64,000 nt of DNA from positions 1,860,001 through 1,924,000 of the forward strand of contig NZ_CP095757.1 of NCBI RefSeq assembly GCF_023093535.1. Reading direction: 5' to 3'. This document shows positions 62,847 through 64,000 of the stretch, in pieces; the stretch's first letter is position 1, and the number at the start of each line of letters is the position of its first letter. This stretch comes from Halovivax limisalsi (GTDB lineage: Archaea; Halobacteriota; Halobacteria; Halobacteriales; Natrialbaceae). The translations under genes were made by a program, and so were the position numbers. The notes beneath the pieces were generated by a model. That model had not been told where the DNA came from, made no database searches, and worked only from the letters and a program-made list of their open reading frames with translations.

Positions 62847-64000
62847 ATGACTGACCTTGGGGATTTCGAGAATTACTCCGACGAGGTGGACGACCCAGGG
62901 GACGAACCGGTCGCCGAGGTCGACGACGCGGGCGCCTCGGCGGTCGATTCCGCCGATGCGGACGTGGAGTCGGCCGGCGCTACTGGCCACTCGGGGGCAG
63001 ACGGGCGCGACGAACCGTCGGCCCGGTTCGAACCGGCCGACGTCGACCCGGCCGGACGCGAGGAGGGCGTCGGGACGCTCTGCGTCTCGCGCGGCCTTCG
63101 CGTGGCGGAGGACGGCGACGACACCACGCTGCAGGCTTACGTCACGCGCGAGAACCGGCCTGCGGTCCGACTCGGGAGCTACCTCATCGCGCCGTACCCC
63201 GACGGCGAACTCCTGTTCTGTCGCGTCACGGAACTCGAGTACGGCCAGCAGTTCCACGCGGACGACGCCACCGAGATCCACGCCCGGCGAGCGATGCGTT
63301 CCGACGACTTCGACGAGGCGGACTACCGCTTGCTGGCGGGTCTGGAACCGGTGGCGGTACTGTACGACGACGGCGGCGACCTGAAGCGACGGATGACCGA
63401 CCGCGTCCCCAAACCCGAGACCACGCTCTCGCGGGCGAGCGACCCGACCCAGATCAAGACGGGCCTGAAGATGCCCGAGGACGGCGTCTTCCTCGGCCAC
63501 CTCTCCGTTGGCGGGGAGAAAGTCCGGACGGCTGCCACGCCGCCGACGATCGACTACCGACTGAACGACGACTACGAGAACGGCGATCCGCTCGTCTTCC
63601 GGCACACGCTGGTCGCCGGCGGCACCGGGTCTGGCAAGACCCACGCCGCGAAGAACATGCTGCGCCAGTTTCTCGCCGAGGAGCGGCGCTATCCGATGGG
63701 TGACGGGCGGACGGTCAACCCGGCGGTCGTCCAGTTCGATCCGCAGGACGAGTACGCCCAGATGCACGACGACGGGGAGTACGACGCCGACTTCGCCCGA
63801 AAACTCGATCGGGAGGGTATCGCCCACGGTGGCCACGACGATACGGTCGCCTTCGTCCCGAAAGTGGGGTCGGCGACCTACGCCGCCGACCACCACCGCG
63901 CGGAGCAGATCGAGTTCACGATCCCCTTCTCGATGGTCCACGACGACCCGTGGCTGGTCGCGGGGAGCGGTCTCAACGACAACCAGTACGGCGCGCTGGT
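62847..64000 (+). CDS. herA: HerA-like DNA translocase, 3'-truncated by window edge
   Basis: Hexameric FtsK/HerA-type ATPase that works with NurA in DNA-end resection. Only the first 384 residues are visible. A long acidic, low-complexity N-terminus (about residues 1-70) precedes the HAS-barrel-like segment (GTLCVSRGLRVAEDG, LGSYLIAPYPDGELLFCRV). The ATPase domain begins with Walker A AGGTGSGKT (Lys264). The acidic leader is longer than in thermophile HerA. Confidence 0.9.
   Translation, partial: MTDLGDFENYSDEVDDPGDEPVAEVDDAGASAVDSADADVESAGATGHSGADGRDEPSARFEPADVDPAGREEGVGTLCVSRGLRVAEDGDDTTLQAYVTRENRPAVRLGSYLIAPYPDGELLFCRVTELEYGQQFHADDATEIHARRAMRSDDFDEADYRLLAGLEPVAVLYDDGGDLKRRMTDRVPKPETTLSRASDPTQIKTGLKMPEDGVFLGHLSVGGEKVRTAATPPTIDYRLNDDYENGDPLVFRHTLVAGGTGSGKTHAAKNMLRQFLAEERRYPMGDGRTVNPAVVQFDPQDEYAQMHDDGEYDADFARKLDREGIAHGGHDDTVAFVPKVGSATYAADHHRAEQIEFTIPFSMVHDDPWLVAGSGLNDNQYGAL

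Overview
The window is chromosomal DNA from a halophilic archaeon (class Halobacteria). The evidence is high GC content, strongly acidic proteins, AT-rich TATA boxes that often sit about 25-30 bp before the start codon (leaderless transcripts), archaeal enzymes (AglB, Taw1, MfnA, HMG-CoA reductase, DGGGP synthase, NurA/HerA) and haloarchaea-only families (DUF7503, DUF7511, DUF7113, Hvo_1808, PGF-CTERM proteins). The genus cannot be fixed from sequence alone. There is no CRISPR array, no complete insertion sequence and no rRNA. One tRNA gene, tRNA-Arg(TCG), is present.

Layout. 1-5.6 kb: the 3' part of katG, a small membrane protein, a DUF433/DUF5615 toxin-antitoxin pair sitting between two copies of the 3' end of taw1, then taw1, a membrane protein and phosphoglycolate phosphatase. 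5.9-8.3 kb: a 714-residue protein with a C-terminal caspase-like CHAT domain and a tiny DUF7503 protein. 8.5-16.7 kb: a cell-envelope block with a DUF368 polyprenyl-phosphate transporter candidate, the oligosaccharyltransferase AglB, a sulfatase-fold enzyme and two glycosyltransferases, probably an N-glycosylation locus. 16.7-24.1 kb: zinc-ribbon/winged-helix protein, PhzF, ThiC (with a palindrome over its start), a degenerate metallo-beta-lactamase-like protein, a CoA-binding protein, a RAD55-like ATPase, a lipid prenyltransferase and tRNA-Arg. 24.4-26.3 kb: a less GC-rich stretch with a type IV pilin and two broken genes.

26.3-38.7 kb: MetG, MfnA, a MarR-type regulator plus a PemK-type toxin interrupted by a TGA codon, phosphoenolpyruvate synthase, HMG-CoA reductase, an amidohydrolase, small membrane proteins and an NAD-dependent epimerase. 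39-44.1 kb: the de novo NAD pathway nadA-nadB-nadC, interrupted by a divergent Tat lipoprotein of the Hvo_1808 family. 44.3-53 kb: an aldehyde dehydrogenase, a D-2-hydroxyacid dehydrogenase, a PGF-CTERM surface protein, MetY and a 7TM histidine kinase. 53-57.6 kb: a Na+/Ca2+ exchanger-family protein and an overlapping gene pair: a Tat-exported PhoX-like protein ending in a dockerin, and a cohesin protein ending in a PGF-CTERM anchor. 57.7-57.9 kb: a G-rich 37-bp tandem repeat. 58-64 kb: phosphoglycerate mutase, then nurA, a DUF7113 gene, a twin winged-helix gene and herA (cut by the window end), a DNA-end resection locus.

The most novel features are the cohesin/dockerin PhoX pair, which looks like a miniature surface-display system; the stand-alone CHAT protein; and two toxin-antitoxin modules, one flanked by a duplicated gene tail and one whose toxin carries a nonsense codon.
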